NCBI RefSeq assembly: GCF_001984105.1
Contig: NZ_MTQM01000007.1
Location: 434,001-498,000 of the forward strand
Source: Microbacterium sp. CSI-V
GTDB lineage: Bacteria > Actinomycetota > Actinomycetes > Actinomycetales > Microbacteriaceae
Length of the DNA stretch: 64,000 bases
Direction of reading: 5' to 3'
Shown here one piece after another: positions 8,832-20,225 of this stretch; positions within the stretch are counted from its first letter, which is position 1, and each line of letters starts with the position of its first letter. The position numbers and the translations under genes were made by a program. The notes beneath the pieces were generated by a model. That model had not been told where the DNA came from, ran no database searches, and worked only from the letters and a program-made list of their open reading frames with translations.

Positions 8832-9218
8832 GTGACCGACACTCCCCACGTCCGCGCGCAGGCGCCCCTGGCCCCCGGCATGCGTCCGCGTCCGACGGCC
8901 GTCGAGATCGGCAGCGTCCTGTGCGGGATCGCCGCGTTCGTGACGCTCGCGATCTGGGGCTTCACGGCGTGGGCGTTCCCCTGGAACATCGTCGCCGGGA
9001 TCGGCGCCCCGCTCCTGGCGATCCTGGTGTGGGCGCTGTTCGTCTCGCCCCGTGCCGTGCTGGCGGTGCACCCGTTCGTCCGCGCGATCGTCGAGCTGTT
9101 CGTGTACGCGGCCGCCACGATCGCCTGGTGGAGCATGGGACAGGCGTGGATCGGACTCGTCTTCGCCATCGTCGCCGTGACGTTCGGCGCGCTGAACGGC
9201 CGCCGGCGCCTGGCGTGA
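8832..9218 (+). CDS. Small four-helix membrane protein, YrdB/DUF2568-like
   Basis: 128 residues from a GTG at 8832. After about 24 cytoplasmic residues there are four hydrophobic segments (about 26-45, 51-68, 78-98 and 101-122). The short protein with Trp-rich helices and the motif IWWSMG-like (AWWSMGQAWIG) resembles the YrdB/DUF2568 family, whose function is unknown. The end overlaps the next start by four bases (GTGA), so it is co-translated with the FAD oxidase. Family placement is from memory of the pattern and is only moderately sure. Confidence 0.75.
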   Translation: MTDTPHVRAQAPLAPGMRPRPTAVEIGSVLCGIAAFVTLAIWGFTAWAFPWNIVAGIGAPLLAILVWALFVSPRAVLAVHPFVRAIVELFVYAAATIAWWSMGQAWIGLVFAIVAVTFGALNGRRRLA

Positions 9219-10579
9219 CCATCGACGTCGTCGCGTTGCTCCGGGCCGAGCTCGGTGATCGCGTCGACGTCTCTCCGGCAGCCCTGACCGCGGCGCGCGC
9301 CGACAAGTCCGGGCACGCCGCACCCGGCACTCCCCTGGCCGTCGTGCACGCGGCATCCGTCGCCGACGTCCAGGCGGTGATGCGCATCGCCACGGCGACC
9401 CGCACGCCCGTCGTGCCGCGGGGCGCCGGCACCGGACTCGCCGGAGGCGCCAACACCGGCGGCGGCGAGATCTCGTTGTCGGTGCGCGCGATGGACCGCG
9501 TGCTCGAGGTCCGCGCCGACGACCTCCTCGCGGTGGTGGAGCCCGGCATCCTGAACGCCGATCTGAACGCACTGCTCGAACCTCACGGCGTGTGGTGGGC
9601 TCCCGACCCCGCGAGCCGGGCGATCTCGACGGTGGGCGGCAACATCGCGACGGGCGCCGGTGGACTGCTGTGCGCCAAGTACGGCGTCGTGCGGGATGCG
9701 GTCCTCGGCGTCGATCTGGTCCTGGCGGACGGGCGCCTCCTCCACCTCGGTCACCGCAGCGTCAAGGGCGTCACCGGACTCGACCTCACCTCGCTCGTCA
9801 TCGGTTCCGAGGGGATCCTGGGCGTCGTGGTCGGCGCCACCCTGAAACTGAGGCGCCTGGTCGCCGGGGAACGCGTGACCCTGACGGCGCTGTTCGACGG
9901 TGTCCGGTCCGCAGCCGTGGCCTCGGCCGCGGTGACGGCGTCCGGCATCCAGCCGGCGGTCATGGAGCTGATGGATGCCACGAGCCTCGCGGCCGTGCAT
10001 CGACTGCTGTCGCTCGCGGCTCCGCCGGAGGGCGCCGCGCAACTCACGATCCAGACCGACGGGCCGGCCGCCGCGGACGAGGCCCGCGCGATCGCCGGAG
10101 TCCTCCGCGGAGCCGGCGGTCGTGTCGCCGTCGCCGCCGACGAGGTCGAAGGCGAGTCGCTGCTCGCGGTGCGCCGAGCCCTGCACCCCGCGATGGAGAC
10201 CCTCGGGACCACGCTCATCGAAGACGTGTCGGTGCCGCGCAGCGCCCTCCCGGCGATGTTCGACGCGATCGCCGGGATCGAACGCCGGTACGGCCTGGTG
10301 ATCCCGACGGTCGCCCACGCGGGCGACGGCAACCTGCACCCGAACTTCGTGTTCGAGGGATCCGAGGTCCCCGAGGTCGTCTGGTCCGCTGCCGAAGACC
10401 TGTTCCGCGCCGCTCTCGACCTGGGCGGCACCCTGACCGGCGAGCACGGCATCGGGGTACTGAAGAGGCGGTGGCTCGCCGACGAGCTCGGCGACGACCA
10501 GTGGCGACTGCAACGCGACATCGCGCGCGTCTTCGACCCCCTCGGCATCCTGAATCCGGGCAAGGTCTTCGAGCTCTGA
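9215..10579 (+). CDS. FAD-linked oxidase, GlcD / D-lactate dehydrogenase type
   Basis: 454 residues. The N-terminal PCMH-type FAD domain shows VPRGAGTGLAGGA near 68-80 and STVGGNIATGAGG near 136-148. The C-terminal oxidase domain shows VAHAGDGNLHPN and ends in TGEHGIGVLKRRWL and NPGKVFEL, the usual close for this family. Such enzymes oxidise 2-hydroxyacids such as D-lactate or glycolate. There is no FeS domain in the chain and no GlcE/GlcF neighbour, so it may act alone. The GTG start at 9215 gives a four-base overlap with the upstream membrane protein gene. Confidence 0.9.
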   Translation: MTIDVVALLRAELGDRVDVSPAALTAARADKSGHAAPGTPLAVVHAASVADVQAVMRIATATRTPVVPRGAGTGLAGGANTGGGEISLSVRAMDRVLEVRADDLLAVVEPGILNADLNALLEPHGVWWAPDPASRAISTVGGNIATGAGGLLCAKYGVVRDAVLGVDLVLADGRLLHLGHRSVKGVTGLDLTSLVIGSEGILGVVVGATLKLRRLVAGERVTLTALFDGVRSAAVASAAVTASGIQPAVMELMDATSLAAVHRLLSLAAPPEGAAQLTIQTDGPAAADEARAIAGVLRGAGGRVAVAADEVEGESLLAVRRALHPAMETLGTTLIEDVSVPRSALPAMFDAIAGIERRYGLVIPTVAHAGDGNLHPNFVFEGSEVPEVVWSAAEDLFRAALDLGGTLTGEHGIGVLKRRWLADELGDDQWRLQRDIARVFDPLGILNPGKVFEL

Positions 10580-10679
10580 TCCGGCCGTCTGCGGTGTAAC
10601 CAGAACGTGACAAACCTCACGGCTGGGACGAAGGGTGCCCGCCTAGCATGGAAAGACTGACTTCCTGGGGGGTTCACCT

Positions 10680-12080
10680 ATGACCGACGGCGCGAACGGC
10701 ACCGACGGCGTCACCTACGCCTGGGCTCCTCCCGAGCCCACCAAGCGGAAGAACCGCTCGGGACTGTGGATCGGCATTCCCGCGGGCGCGACCGCGGTCG
10801 CCTTGATCGCGGCCTCGCTCGTGCTCATCGCCCCCGGCGCCTCGGTGGCCGGTGTGCAGATCGGCGGCCTCACCGCCGGGGCCGCGGCACAGGCGATCTC
10901 GGCCCGTCTCGCGACGACCGAGGTGACCGTCGAGAGCCCCGCGGGCGAAGTGACCGTCACCGGCGCCGATCTCGGCGCGACCGTCGACGCCACGGCGATC
11001 GCAGAGAAGGCCTTCGCCGACAACCCGATGTGGAAGCCGGCGGCGTGGTTCCCCGCGGGCACCGGTGTCGAGGTCCAGGTCGACCCCGCCGCCGCCGCGG
11101 CGGTGCTGCGTGAGAAGGCCCCGGGCACGTACCGGGCGCCCGTCGACGCGACCGTCGCCTTCGACACGGGCTCACAGTCGTACGTCGCGACCCCGGCCGA
11201 GGCCGGCGAGGGAATCGACGTCTCGGCCGTCACGGCGGCGCTGCAGTCGGCATTCGACGCCGGCACGGCGGCGACGTCCGTCCAGGCGGCACTGGTGCCG
11301 GTCGACGCCGCGGTGAGCACGGAGAAGGCCGACGCCGCTGTGGCGGGGCTCAACGGCATCCTCGACAACATCGGCTTCTACATCGGCGACGAGCGCACGG
11401 TGCCCGTCGACCGGGCTACCGCCGCGTCGTGGCTCACCGTCACCTCCGACGGCAAGGGCGAGTTCCCCGTCACCGCCGATCAGGCCGGCATCCAGAAGGT
11501 CGTCGATGGTCTCGCCGGTCAGGTCGACCGCGGCGCCGTGAACGCCGACGTCATCGTCGACACCGGCGGCGAGGTCATCAAGACGCTCACCGAGGGTCAG
11601 ACGGGCCGATCGATCGGCGACACCTCGGGCATCGCCGCCGCCTTCGCCGCGCAGCTGGCCGAGGCCAACGGAAAGTTCGCCCTGACCGTCGCCGAGACGC
11701 CGTTCGAGACGACCAAGACCGAGCGTCACATCGACGTCAACCTCAGCACGCAGACGACGACGCTGTACCAGAACGGTCAGGTGTACCGCACGTACACGAT
11801 CTCGTCGGGCGCCGGCGAGCACGCCACCCACACCGGCAACTTCCGCATCGGCTGGAAGACCGAGATGCAGGACATGGGCTGCGTGCCCGGCTACGACTAC
11901 TGCACCAAGGACGTCCCGTGGGTGTCGTACTTCAACGGTGACGAGGGATTCCACGGCACCTACTGGCACAACAACTTCGGCACCCCGATGAGCCACGGCT
12001 GCATCAACATGACCATCCCGCAGGCCAAGGAACTGTTCGACTGGGCCTACCGCGGCACGGAGGTCTCGGTTCACTACTGA
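10680..12080 (+). CDS. L,D-transpeptidase with N-terminal membrane anchor
   Basis: 466 residues. A short cytoplasmic stretch is followed by one membrane segment (about 30-52). The extracellular part holds repeated PG_binding_4-like modules (about 60-330) and a C-terminal YkuD catalytic domain with HGTYWHNNFG and SHGCINM, Cys441 being the nucleophile. These enzymes make 3-3 crosslinks in peptidoglycan or attach proteins to it. The ATG at 10680 has GGGGGG seven bases before it. It is monocistronic, with a 100-base upstream spacer and a strong terminator downstream. Confidence 0.92.
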   Translation: MTDGANGTDGVTYAWAPPEPTKRKNRSGLWIGIPAGATAVALIAASLVLIAPGASVAGVQIGGLTAGAAAQAISARLATTEVTVESPAGEVTVTGADLGATVDATAIAEKAFADNPMWKPAAWFPAGTGVEVQVDPAAAAAVLREKAPGTYRAPVDATVAFDTGSQSYVATPAEAGEGIDVSAVTAALQSAFDAGTAATSVQAALVPVDAAVSTEKADAAVAGLNGILDNIGFYIGDERTVPVDRATAASWLTVTSDGKGEFPVTADQAGIQKVVDGLAGQVDRGAVNADVIVDTGGEVIKTLTEGQTGRSIGDTSGIAAAFAAQLAEANGKFALTVAETPFETTKTERHIDVNLSTQTTTLYQNGQVYRTYTISSGAGEHATHTGNFRIGWKTEMQDMGCVPGYDYCTKDVPWVSYFNGDEGFHGTYWHNNFGTPMSHGCINMTIPQAKELFDWAYRGTEVSVHY

Positions 12081-12094
12081 GTCACCCGCTGACG

Positions 12095-12122
12095 GGGGCC
12101 GGATGCCATGGCATCCGGCCCC
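12095..12122 (+). terminator. Terminator after the L,D-transpeptidase gene
   Basis: A perfect 28-base palindrome, GGGGCCGGATGCCA and its complement, is followed by TTCTTCCT. The stem contains the genome word GGATGCC and its reverse. Confidence 0.85.
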
Positions 12123-12147
12123 TTCTTCCTGCGTGGGGTGGCGACGT

Positions 12148-12217
12148 GCACAACGCCTGCGGAGCCGGGCGCGCATGCCCGGGGCAGCGGGCGGGCCCGG
12201 TTGTGCCGGAGTTGTGC
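12148..12217. repeat. Family E inverted repeat, degenerate copy
   Basis: GCACAACGCCTGCGG (12148-12162) faces GGAGTTGTGC (12208-12217), with a further GGTTGTGCC just inside and a CCGCAGTTGTGCGG hairpin at 12312-12325. The words match the better copy at 26297. It lies in the convergent spacer between the L,D-transpeptidase gene and icd; the rest of that spacer shows nothing else. Confidence 0.55.
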
Positions 12218-12339
12218 CCGCCCGTGGCCTCGGCAGCGAGGCGGGGGGACATGACGAAGGAGAATCCCTCCGCCGCCGCTGCGTCCCGCGGGAAACAGGC
12301 TCGGGATGCTGCCGCAGTTGTGCGGGGCGCACACGGAAG

Positions 12340-12368
12340 AGGGGCGGATGCCGATGGCATCCGCCCCT
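12340..12368 (-). terminator. icd terminator hairpin
   Basis: AGGGGCGGATGCC (12340-12352) pairs perfectly with 12356-12368 around a three-base loop, 15 bases past the icd stop. The GGATGCC word again forms the stem. Confidence 0.8.
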
Positions 12369-12382
12369 CCCGGGTCAGTCGA

Positions 12383-14602
<2,220 letters not shown>

Positions 14603-14662
14603 GTCGAATCTCTCCGTAGAGGCGGCCAGGGTTGCGCTTCAGCCTATCGCACCGGCGCAAAG

Positions 14663-14680
14663 TCTCTTGATGTCGAGATA
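14663..14680. promoter_or_regulatory. Putative operator upstream of icd
   Basis: TCTCTTGATGTCGAGATA is an imperfect palindrome of the form TCTYGATRTCRAGA, 61 bases upstream of the icd ATG. A nearly perfect version lies 45 bases upstream of sucC at 42661. The shape is typical for a MarR-family dimer site; binding is inferred. Confidence 0.6.
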
Positions 14681-14832
14681 GTTCGCGGGTGCCTCCCGTC
14701 TCGGGAAACGCGATTCGCGCCGGGAAGGGCGGCACGTCGCGTTCCCCGCCGCGCATCGCGTTTGTCGAGTGGATGCCGGGAGGTTGGCATCCGGAATGTT
14801 GCGCGGATCGGCGGGGCGGATAGCCTGGGCGC

Positions 14833-15285
14833 ATGGCCGACCTTCGTCTCGTCGAACTCTCCGCCGCCACGATCGTGGCCGTGAACAACCTGTCGCTCAA
14901 GCCCGGGCAGGAGCAGTTCCTCGCTCCGGTCAGCTACGGCATCGCCGCCACGGTGATGGATCCGCAGACCTCCTGGCAGCGCGTCGTGCTCGACGGCGAC
15001 GAGGTCGTCGGGTTCGTGAGCGCGAACTTCGACCCCGAGGCGCACGAGGAGCACTTCCGGTCGGTGCTGTGGCGCATCAACGTCGACGCCGACGACCAGG
15101 GGCGCGGTGTCGGTCGTTTCGCGCTGGGACAGCTCCTCGAGGAGGCGCGCCGTCGCGGCATGGACCACGTCGACGTGATCTACGAACCCGGCGTCGGCGG
15201 CCCCGAGACCTTCTTCCTGCGCGCGGGCTTCGAACCGGTCGGCGAGACGGAGTACGGCGAGACCGTCGCCCGCGTCCACATCTAG
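14833..15285 (+). CDS. GNAT-family N-acetyltransferase (BltD/PaiA-like)
   Basis: 150 residues, a single GNAT domain. The acetyl-CoA-binding motif A is visible as VDADDQGRGVGRFAL near 88-102. An acidic N-terminal part and the FFLRAGFEPVGETEYGE end resemble the spermine/spermidine acetyltransferase group of small acetyltransferases. The substrate cannot be read from sequence. It is monocistronic: upstream is the icd promoter region (230 bases, no other feature seen apart from the operator), downstream a spacer with interlocked inverted repeats. Confidence 0.85.
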   Translation: MADLRLVELSAATIVAVNNLSLKPGQEQFLAPVSYGIAATVMDPQTSWQRVVLDGDEVVGFVSANFDPEAHEEHFRSVLWRINVDADDQGRGVGRFALGQLLEEARRRGMDHVDVIYEPGVGGPETFFLRAGFEPVGETEYGETVARVHI

Positions 15286-15361
15286 GGCGAGATCGCCCGG
15301 GAACGGGTGAGACCGGGCGCCGCTCCTCTCGAGGGATTCCCCTGCCCTCATCGGCGGGATG

Positions 15362-15476
15362 GAGGGGAGGCGGCGCAGGCCTGTCGTCACGGCTGGAACG
15401 TCGTTCGGCCAGTCCGCCTCCCCTCGGCGCGCGGCCCGAGCGCGCCGGACTGGCCGTCGGGTCGACCAGTCCGCCC
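15362..15476. repeat. Interlocked inverted repeats (family F) in a convergent spacer
   Basis: GAGGGGAGGCGG (15362-15373) pairs with CCGCCTCCCCTC (15414-15425), while CGGCCAGTCCG (15406-15416) pairs with CGGACTGGCCG (15446-15456). A third CCAGTCCGCC follows at 15466. The two pairings share bases 15414-15416, so the folds are mutually exclusive in part. It lies between the GNAT gene and the ABC exporter genes. Confidence 0.65.
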
Positions 15477-15566
15477 AACGTATACATGTCGACTCGGCGC
15501 TCTGCGCCGAATCACCCCCTGACGCCGCGTAGTCACCCGTCGGACTCCGAACCCCGAGCGGAACGG

Positions 15567-15608
15567 CGGGAGGGATGCCACGACCCCGCGGCCGTGGCAT
15601 CCCTCCCG
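15567..15608 (-). terminator. Terminator of the ABC exporter operon
   Basis: A perfect 16-base stem (15567-15582 with 15593-15608, containing GGGAGGGATGCCACG) closes a ten-base loop, six bases beyond the exporter stop codon. Confidence 0.8.
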
Positions 15609-15613
15609 ATCCG

Positions 15614-17431
15614 TCAGACGAGCGACTCCCGCCACGACGCGTGCAGCTGCGCGAACTTGCCCGTTCCGGCGATGAGCGCCTCGGGGCTGTCGTCCTCGAT
15701 GATGCGGCCGTGCTCCATCACGAGCACGCGGTCGGCGATCGCGACCGTCGACAGGCGGTGCGCGATGATGATCGCCGTGCGGTCGGCCAGCAGCGTCTGC
15801 AGGGCGTCCTGGATGAGCCGCTCGCTGGGGATGTCGAGCGACGCGGTCGCCTCGTCGAGGATCAGGACCGCCGGGTCGGCGAGGAACGCCCGCGCGAACG
15901 AGATCAGCTGACGCTGTCCGGCCGACACACGCCCGCCGCGCTTGTTCACGTCGGTGTCGTAGCCGTCGGGCAGCTTCTCGATGAAGCCGTCGGCGCCTAC
16001 GGCCCGGGCGGCCGCGCGGATCTCGTCCATCGTCGCATCGGGCTTCCCGAGGGCGATGTTGTCGGCCACCGTTCCGCTGAACAGGTACGCCTCCTGCGTC
16101 ACCATGACGATCGCCCGACGCAGGTCCTTGGGGTGCAGGCGACGGAGGTCCACGTCATCGAGCGTCACCGCCCCCTTCGTGGGGTCGTAGAAGCGGGAGA
16201 TGAGCTTGGCGAGCGTCGTCTTGCCGGCGCCGGTCGTGCCGACGAGGGCGATCGTCTGCCCCGCGGGGATGTCGAGCGAGAAGTGCGGCAGGATGACACG
16301 CCCCTCCGAGTACCCGAAGGTGACATCGTCGAAGCGCACGTGGCCGCGGGCGCTCCACAGGTCGACCGGGTCGACCGGGTCGGGCACCGTCGGCTGCTCC
16401 TCCAGCACGCCGGACACCTTCTCGAGCGCCGCGGTGGCGGACTGGTACGAGTTGAGGAAGAACGCCACCTCCTGCAGCGGGGCGAAGAAGTTGCGCACGT
16501 ACAGCACCGCCGCAGCGAGCACACCGATCTCGAGCGCGCCGCCGATGACACGACCACCACCCCACAGCAGCACGAGCGCGACCGAGACGGATGCCACGGC
16601 CATGAGGCCCGGCTCGAAGGTGCCGAACAGCCGGATCGAGCGCATGTTCACGTCGCGGTACTGGCCCGCGAGGTCACCGAACTCCTCGTCGTTCCGCGGC
16701 TCTTTGCGAAAGGCCTTCACCGCCCGGATGCCGGTCATGCTCTCGACGAACTTCACGATCACCTGGGCGCTGATCACCCGCGACTCGCGGTAGATCACCT
16801 GCGACCGGCCGTAGAACCACCGCATGAGCAGGTAGAGCGGCAATCCCATGACCGCGAGCACCAGCCCAGACTGCCAATCGATCAGGAACAGCGCCACGAG
16901 GGTGAACAACCCGTACAGCACGCCGGAGACCAGCTCGTTCAGCCCGCCGTCGAGCAGTTCGCGGATGGTGTCGAGGTCGCTCGTCTGACGCGAGATGATG
17001 CGACCGGACGTGTACGACTCGTGGAACTCCAGGCTCAACCGCTGGGTGTGCAGGAAGATGCGCTTGCGCAGGTCGAGCATGACCGCCTGGGTGAGGCGGG
17101 CCGCCACCACGACGTACCACCCGATCAACACGGCACCGCCGATGCCGGCCGTGAGGTAGATCGCGACGACCATGATCGTCGGCATCCAGTCGTTGTTCTG
17201 GATCACCGCCGGCAGGGCGTTGTCGATGCCGTAGGCGATCAGCGCGGGACCCGCGACGCGCAGGGCCGTCGAGATGACGAGCACGGCGGCGGCGAGCACC
17301 AGCTGACCGCGCAACGGTGAGACGAGGGAGCCGAGCAGGCGCAGCGAGCGCTGGCGGATCGCCCGGCTCTCGTCGCGGGTGTAGTCCGAGCGATCTTCGC
17401 CGCTGGTCCCGGTGACGGTGGTCGTGCTCAT
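15614..17431 (-). CDS. ABC exporter half-transporter (TMD-NBD), subunit with consensus Walker B
   Basis: 605 residues. Six membrane segments lie in about 40-330, followed by a nucleotide-binding domain with Walker [11 protein letters not shown], Walker [14 protein letters not shown] carrying the catalytic Glu, and the H-loop [10 protein letters not shown]. The signature is degenerate, RVSAGQRQ in place of LSGGQ. Together with the partner subunit this matches heterodimeric multidrug or lipid exporters, which have one normal and one degenerate ATP site. The start overlaps the partner's stop by four bases (ATGA), so the two are made together. The substrate is unknown. Confidence 0.93.
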   Translation of the reverse strand: MSTTTVTGTSGEDRSDYTRDESRAIRQRSLRLLGSLVSPLRGQLVLAAAVLVISTALRVAGPALIAYGIDNALPAVIQNNDWMPTIMVVAIYLTAGIGGAVLIGWYVVVAARLTQAVMLDLRKRIFLHTQRLSLEFHESYTSGRIISRQTSDLDTIRELLDGGLNELVSGVLYGLFTLVALFLIDWQSGLVLAVMGLPLYLLMRWFYGRSQVIYRESRVISAQVIVKFVESMTGIRAVKAFRKEPRNDEEFGDLAGQYRDVNMRSIRLFGTFEPGLMAVASVSVALVLLWGGGRVIGGALEIGVLAAAVLYVRNFFAPLQEVAFFLNSYQSATAALEKVSGVLEEQPTVPDPVDPVDLWSARGHVRFDDVTFGYSEGRVILPHFSLDIPAGQTIALVGTTGAGKTTLAKLISRFYDPTKGAVTLDDVDLRRLHPKDLRRAIVMVTQEAYLFSGTVADNIALGKPDATMDEIRAAARAVGADGFIEKLPDGYDTDVNKRGGRVSAGQRQLISFARAFLADPAVLILDEATASLDIPSERLIQDALQTLLADRTAIIIAHRLSTVAIADRVLVMEHGRIIEDDSPEALIAGTGKFAQLHASWRESLV

Positions 17432-19317
17432 CGGGTCGCCTCCTTCGCGGGCTGGGGTTCGTCGGCGGATGCCGCGGTGTCGGGGCCGGTTCGGATCACG
17501 GGGATCGCGCCGGTCTGCGCCTCGCGTTCGGCCTCGGCCTCTTCGAGGCTGGAGATCACGTGCCGGTAGGCGTCGCTCTGGCGGAGCAGGTCGGAGTGCG
17601 TGCCGACCGCGGTGATACGGCCGTCCTGCAGCAGGGCCACCCGGTCGGCGAGCGTCACGGTCGAGGGACGGTGCGCGACGACGAGGGCGGTGGTCTCGCT
17701 CAGCACCTCGCGGAGCGCATCCTCCACGAGAGCCTCGGTGTCGACGTCGAGGGCCGACAGCGGGTCGTCGAGCACGAGCACGGCGGGCCGCGCGGCGACC
17801 GCGCGGGCGAGCGCGAGACGCTGACGCTGGCCGCCGGACAGGCTCAACCCCTCCTCGCCGATGACGGTGTCGAGCCCGTCGGGCAGGTCGTGGACGAAGT
17901 GCGCCTGCGCGACCTCGAGCGCTTCGGTGAGCACGGCCTCGGCCTCGGGCGAGCCCGGCTCGAGGTCTTCCCGGCCGAGCAGGACGTTGGCGCGCACGGT
18001 CTGTGAGAAGAGCGTGGCGTCCTCGAACGCCATGCCCACGTGCCGTCGCAGCTCCGACAGCCGGAGCTCCCGCACATCGATCCCGTCGAGCAGCACCCGG
18101 CCACCGGTGACGTCGTACAGACGGCCCGGGAGGGTGGTGAGCGTCGTCTTCCCGGAACCGGTCAGACCGACCAGCGCCATCGTCTCGCCCGGACGCAGAC
18201 TCAGGTCGACGCCGTCGAGGAGGTCCGGCTCGGTGTCGGCGGCATCCTGATACCGGAAATGCACGCCCTCGAGGACGAGCTCGCCGCGCGGCTCGGCGAT
18301 CGTGCGCGGCTCCTCGGGGTCGACGATCGTGTTCTGCTCGTCGAACACCTCGAAGATGCGATCGGTCGCGGTGCGCGCGTCGAGCAGGAACGAGAACAGG
18401 AAGCCGATCGACTCCATCGGCCAGCGCAGCACGGTGGCCATCGCGAAGAACGCCACGAGCTCCGCCACCTGCAACTGCCCCAGCTGCGTGAGGACGATGC
18501 CCGCGCCCAGGCACACCGCGAAAGCGATGTCGGGCAGCAGCACGAGCCAGAACCAGATCCAGCCGATCGCCCGGGCCTTGCCGAGCTCGGTCTCGCGCAG
18601 CGACTCGGCCTGACGCGTGAACTTCTGCAGAGCGTGCTTCCCGCGGCCGAAGGCCTTCAGCACGCGGATGCCGTGGACGCTCTCCTCCACCGAGGTGGCG
18701 AGGTCACCCGCCTGATCCTGACTCTGTCGTGCGAGGGCGCCGTAGCGCTTCTCGAAGCGGTAGCCGGCGTACCACAGCGGCGCGGAGGCGACGAGGAAGA
18801 GCGTCCCCAGCAGCCAGTGCCACCGGAACAGCAGCACCGCGCCGATGAGGATCGTCAGCACGTTGACGATCAGCAGAATGAGGCCGAACGCGAGCCAACG
18901 GCGGAGCATGCTGATGTCCTGCATCATGCGCGAGAGCAGCTGCCCCGACTGCCAGCGGTCGTGGAACGCCACCGGCAGGCGCTGCAGGCGCGAGTAGAAC
19001 GACTGTCTCAGGTCGTACTCGACCTTCGTCGCGGGGGCGAGCACGAACCACCGGCGCAGCCACACCATGCCGGCCTCGGCCAGGCCCAGCCCGAGGATGA
19101 GCACGGCACCCCACGCCAGCTGCCCGGGGTCGCCCGAGCTGATGGGGCCGGCGACCAACTGCTCGAGGACGAGCGGGATCGCGAGGGCGAGCACGCTCGC
19201 GCCGAGCGCGCTGACGGCGCCGAGCGCGAGCCGCGGGAGGACGGGCCGCGCGATGGGCAGGAGCCGCGCGAGGGAACGGAGCGTCGACAGTTGAGGGCGG
19301 TTTTCTGCGGTGGTCAT
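17428..19317 (-). CDS. ABC exporter half-transporter (TMD-NBD), subunit with degenerate Walker B
   Basis: 629 residues. Six membrane segments lie in about 25-300. The NBD shows Walker [11 protein letters not shown], a normal signature [16 protein letters not shown], and Walker [13 protein letters not shown], in which the catalytic Glu is replaced by Asp. Its own Walker site would pair with the degenerate signature of the partner, giving the inactive site of an asymmetric heterodimer as in TM287/288 or BmrCD. The ATG at 19317 has ACGAGGA upstream. The gene has a long leader (19318-19727) with a short ORF and hairpins. Confidence 0.93.
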   Translation of the reverse strand: MTTAENRPQLSTLRSLARLLPIARPVLPRLALGAVSALGASVLALAIPLVLEQLVAGPISSGDPGQLAWGAVLILGLGLAEAGMVWLRRWFVLAPATKVEYDLRQSFYSRLQRLPVAFHDRWQSGQLLSRMMQDISMLRRWLAFGLILLIVNVLTILIGAVLLFRWHWLLGTLFLVASAPLWYAGYRFEKRYGALARQSQDQAGDLATSVEESVHGIRVLKAFGRGKHALQKFTRQAESLRETELGKARAIGWIWFWLVLLPDIAFAVCLGAGIVLTQLGQLQVAELVAFFAMATVLRWPMESIGFLFSFLLDARTATDRIFEVFDEQNTIVDPEEPRTIAEPRGELVLEGVHFRYQDAADTEPDLLDGVDLSLRPGETMALVGLTGSGKTTLTTLPGRLYDVTGGRVLLDGIDVRELRLSELRRHVGMAFEDATLFSQTVRANVLLGREDLEPGSPEAEAVLTEALEVAQAHFVHDLPDGLDTVIGEEGLSLSGGQRQRLALARAVAARPAVLVLDDPLSALDVDTEALVEDALREVLSETTALVVAHRPSTVTLADRVALLQDGRITAVGTHSDLLRQSDAYRHVISSLEEAEAEREAQTGAIPVIRTGPDTAASADEPQPAKEATR

Positions 19318-19727
19318 GATCCTCGTGGGGTCGAAGCGACGCGCGGGAGTGGAGCGCGAGAGAAAGGATGCCAGGGGCGCCGGTGGAGACCCACCGGGAC
19401 GTGCGACGCGGGAACGGCCGAAGCGCTACGAGCGACGCGCGAGGCGGATGGCGCGGATGCCGGGAAAGGAAGCGGCACGTACGACGGTGGCGTCGATCTG
19501 GTCCATGGCATCCTCCTCGATCGGTGCGCAGCCGCCGGGGGGCGCGGCAGCTTTTCAGGATATGCCTGAGAGTTCACCGAGGGCAAGCGTGGATTCTGCG
19601 GCCGGCTGTCGCACACGGGCACGCCAGGCGCCCGACTGCGGCACGACCTCAGCGATCCGCTCGACGTCAGCGGCGTCCGGCTCCCTGCGGCTGAGGTTGT
19701 ACGAATCGCTGAGGGTGCGCGGCGGCG
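19318..19727 (-). promoter_or_regulatory. Long leader of the ABC exporter operon with hairpins
   Basis: This 410-base spacer holds no full gene. On the minus strand I see, in order, an inverted repeat ATCGCTGAGG/CCTCAGCGAT (19705-19714 with 19647-19656), a TCAGG-CATA-TCCTGA type hairpin near 19555-19570, a short ORF (19426-19506) with a strong ribosome site, and a perfect seven-base stem CCGGTGG/CCACCGG (19380-19397). The layout resembles attenuator leaders of antibiotic-induced efflux genes. I could not assign it to a known riboswitch class. Confidence 0.4.
19426..19506 (-). CDS. Possible leader peptide of the ABC exporter operon
   Basis: 26 codons from the ATG at 19506 to a TAG, preceded by CGAGGAGG seven bases upstream, one of the strongest ribosome sites in the window. 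The peptide reads MDQIDATVVRAASFPG and then a short Arg-rich end (IRAIRLARRS). It lies 108 bases before the exporter start. A hairpin (19380-19397) lies between them. It could be a translated sensor for ribosome stalling, but conservation has not been checked. Confidence 0.4.
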   Translation of the reverse strand: MDQIDATVVRAASFPGIRAIRLARRS

Positions 19728-20225
19728 TCAGCCCGCGGCTTCGCGCTCGAGCAAGCGTCGCTTGACGTCCACTCCCCACGCGAAACCGCCCATCGTGCCG
19801 TCGCCGCGCAGCACGCGATGGCAGGGCACGAACAGCGCGGGCGCGTTCCGGGCGCAGATGGATGCCGCCGCCCGGACGGCCGTGGGCGAGCCCAGAGCGG
19901 TGGCGAACCCGGTGTAGGTGAGCGGGGCTCCCGGCCCGATGGCCCGGAGGGCGGACCACCCTCGCTGCTGCAGCGGCGTTCCGAACTGCACGACCTCGAC
20001 GTCGTCGATCGCGGCGAGATCGCCGTCGTAGTAAGCCGCGACGGCCGCGGCCGCGCGCGTCTCGCCCGGCACGACCTCGGCGGGGCGGTGGGTCGGGCGG
20101 AGCCGGTCGAGCACGGCATCCACCTCGTCGGTCCAGCCGGAGACGAGCACGCGGTCGGCGGCGTCGGCGAGGATCGCGAAGGGACCGTCGGGGGTGTCGA
20201 CGAACTGGAGGGTCGCGGTGGTCAC
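19728..20225 (-). CDS. ogt: Methylated-DNA--protein-cysteine methyltransferase
   Basis: 165 residues from the GTG at 20225. It removes O6-alkyl groups from guanine by transfer to its own cysteine. The active site is FVPCHRV with Cys135, and the helix-turn-helix with [18 protein letters not shown] precedes it. The start overlaps the stop of the upstream AlkA/Ada gene by four bases (GTGA), so repair of O6-alkylguanine and N-alkyl bases is produced from one message. An in-frame extension further upstream lies wholly within the previous gene and is not protein-like. Confidence 0.93.
   Translation of the reverse strand: MTTATLQFVDTPDGPFAILADAADRVLVSGWTDEVDAVLDRLRPTHRPAEVVPGETRAAAAVAAYYDGDLAAIDDVEVVQFGTPLQQRGWSALRAIGPGAPLTYTGFATALGSPTAVRAAASICARNAPALFVPCHRVLRGDGTMGGFAWGVDVKRRLLEREAAG

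Noticed and set aside
10607..10649. Sigma-70 type promoter (GTGACA and TAGCAT) before the L,D-transpeptidase gene
   Set aside because: The two boxes are 31 bases apart, too far for one promoter; only the TAGCAT could be a real -10 element.
19540..19600. Possible glycine riboswitch: minus strand reads CGGTGAACTCTCAGGCA, like the 3' half of the gcvT motif
   Set aside because: The matching GAGAG strand and the CCGAAGG-type core that should lie 80-100 bases upstream are missing, and the downstream genes are an ABC exporter. Only one strand of the motif fits.
19555..19959. Protein-like stretch (ending ...LALGELSGIS) in the leader of the ABC exporter operon
   Set aside because: It has no credible start codon or ribosome site, and its upstream part lies inside ogt in another frame. 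The protein-like look may come from the inverted repeats there; a decayed gene end cannot be ruled out.
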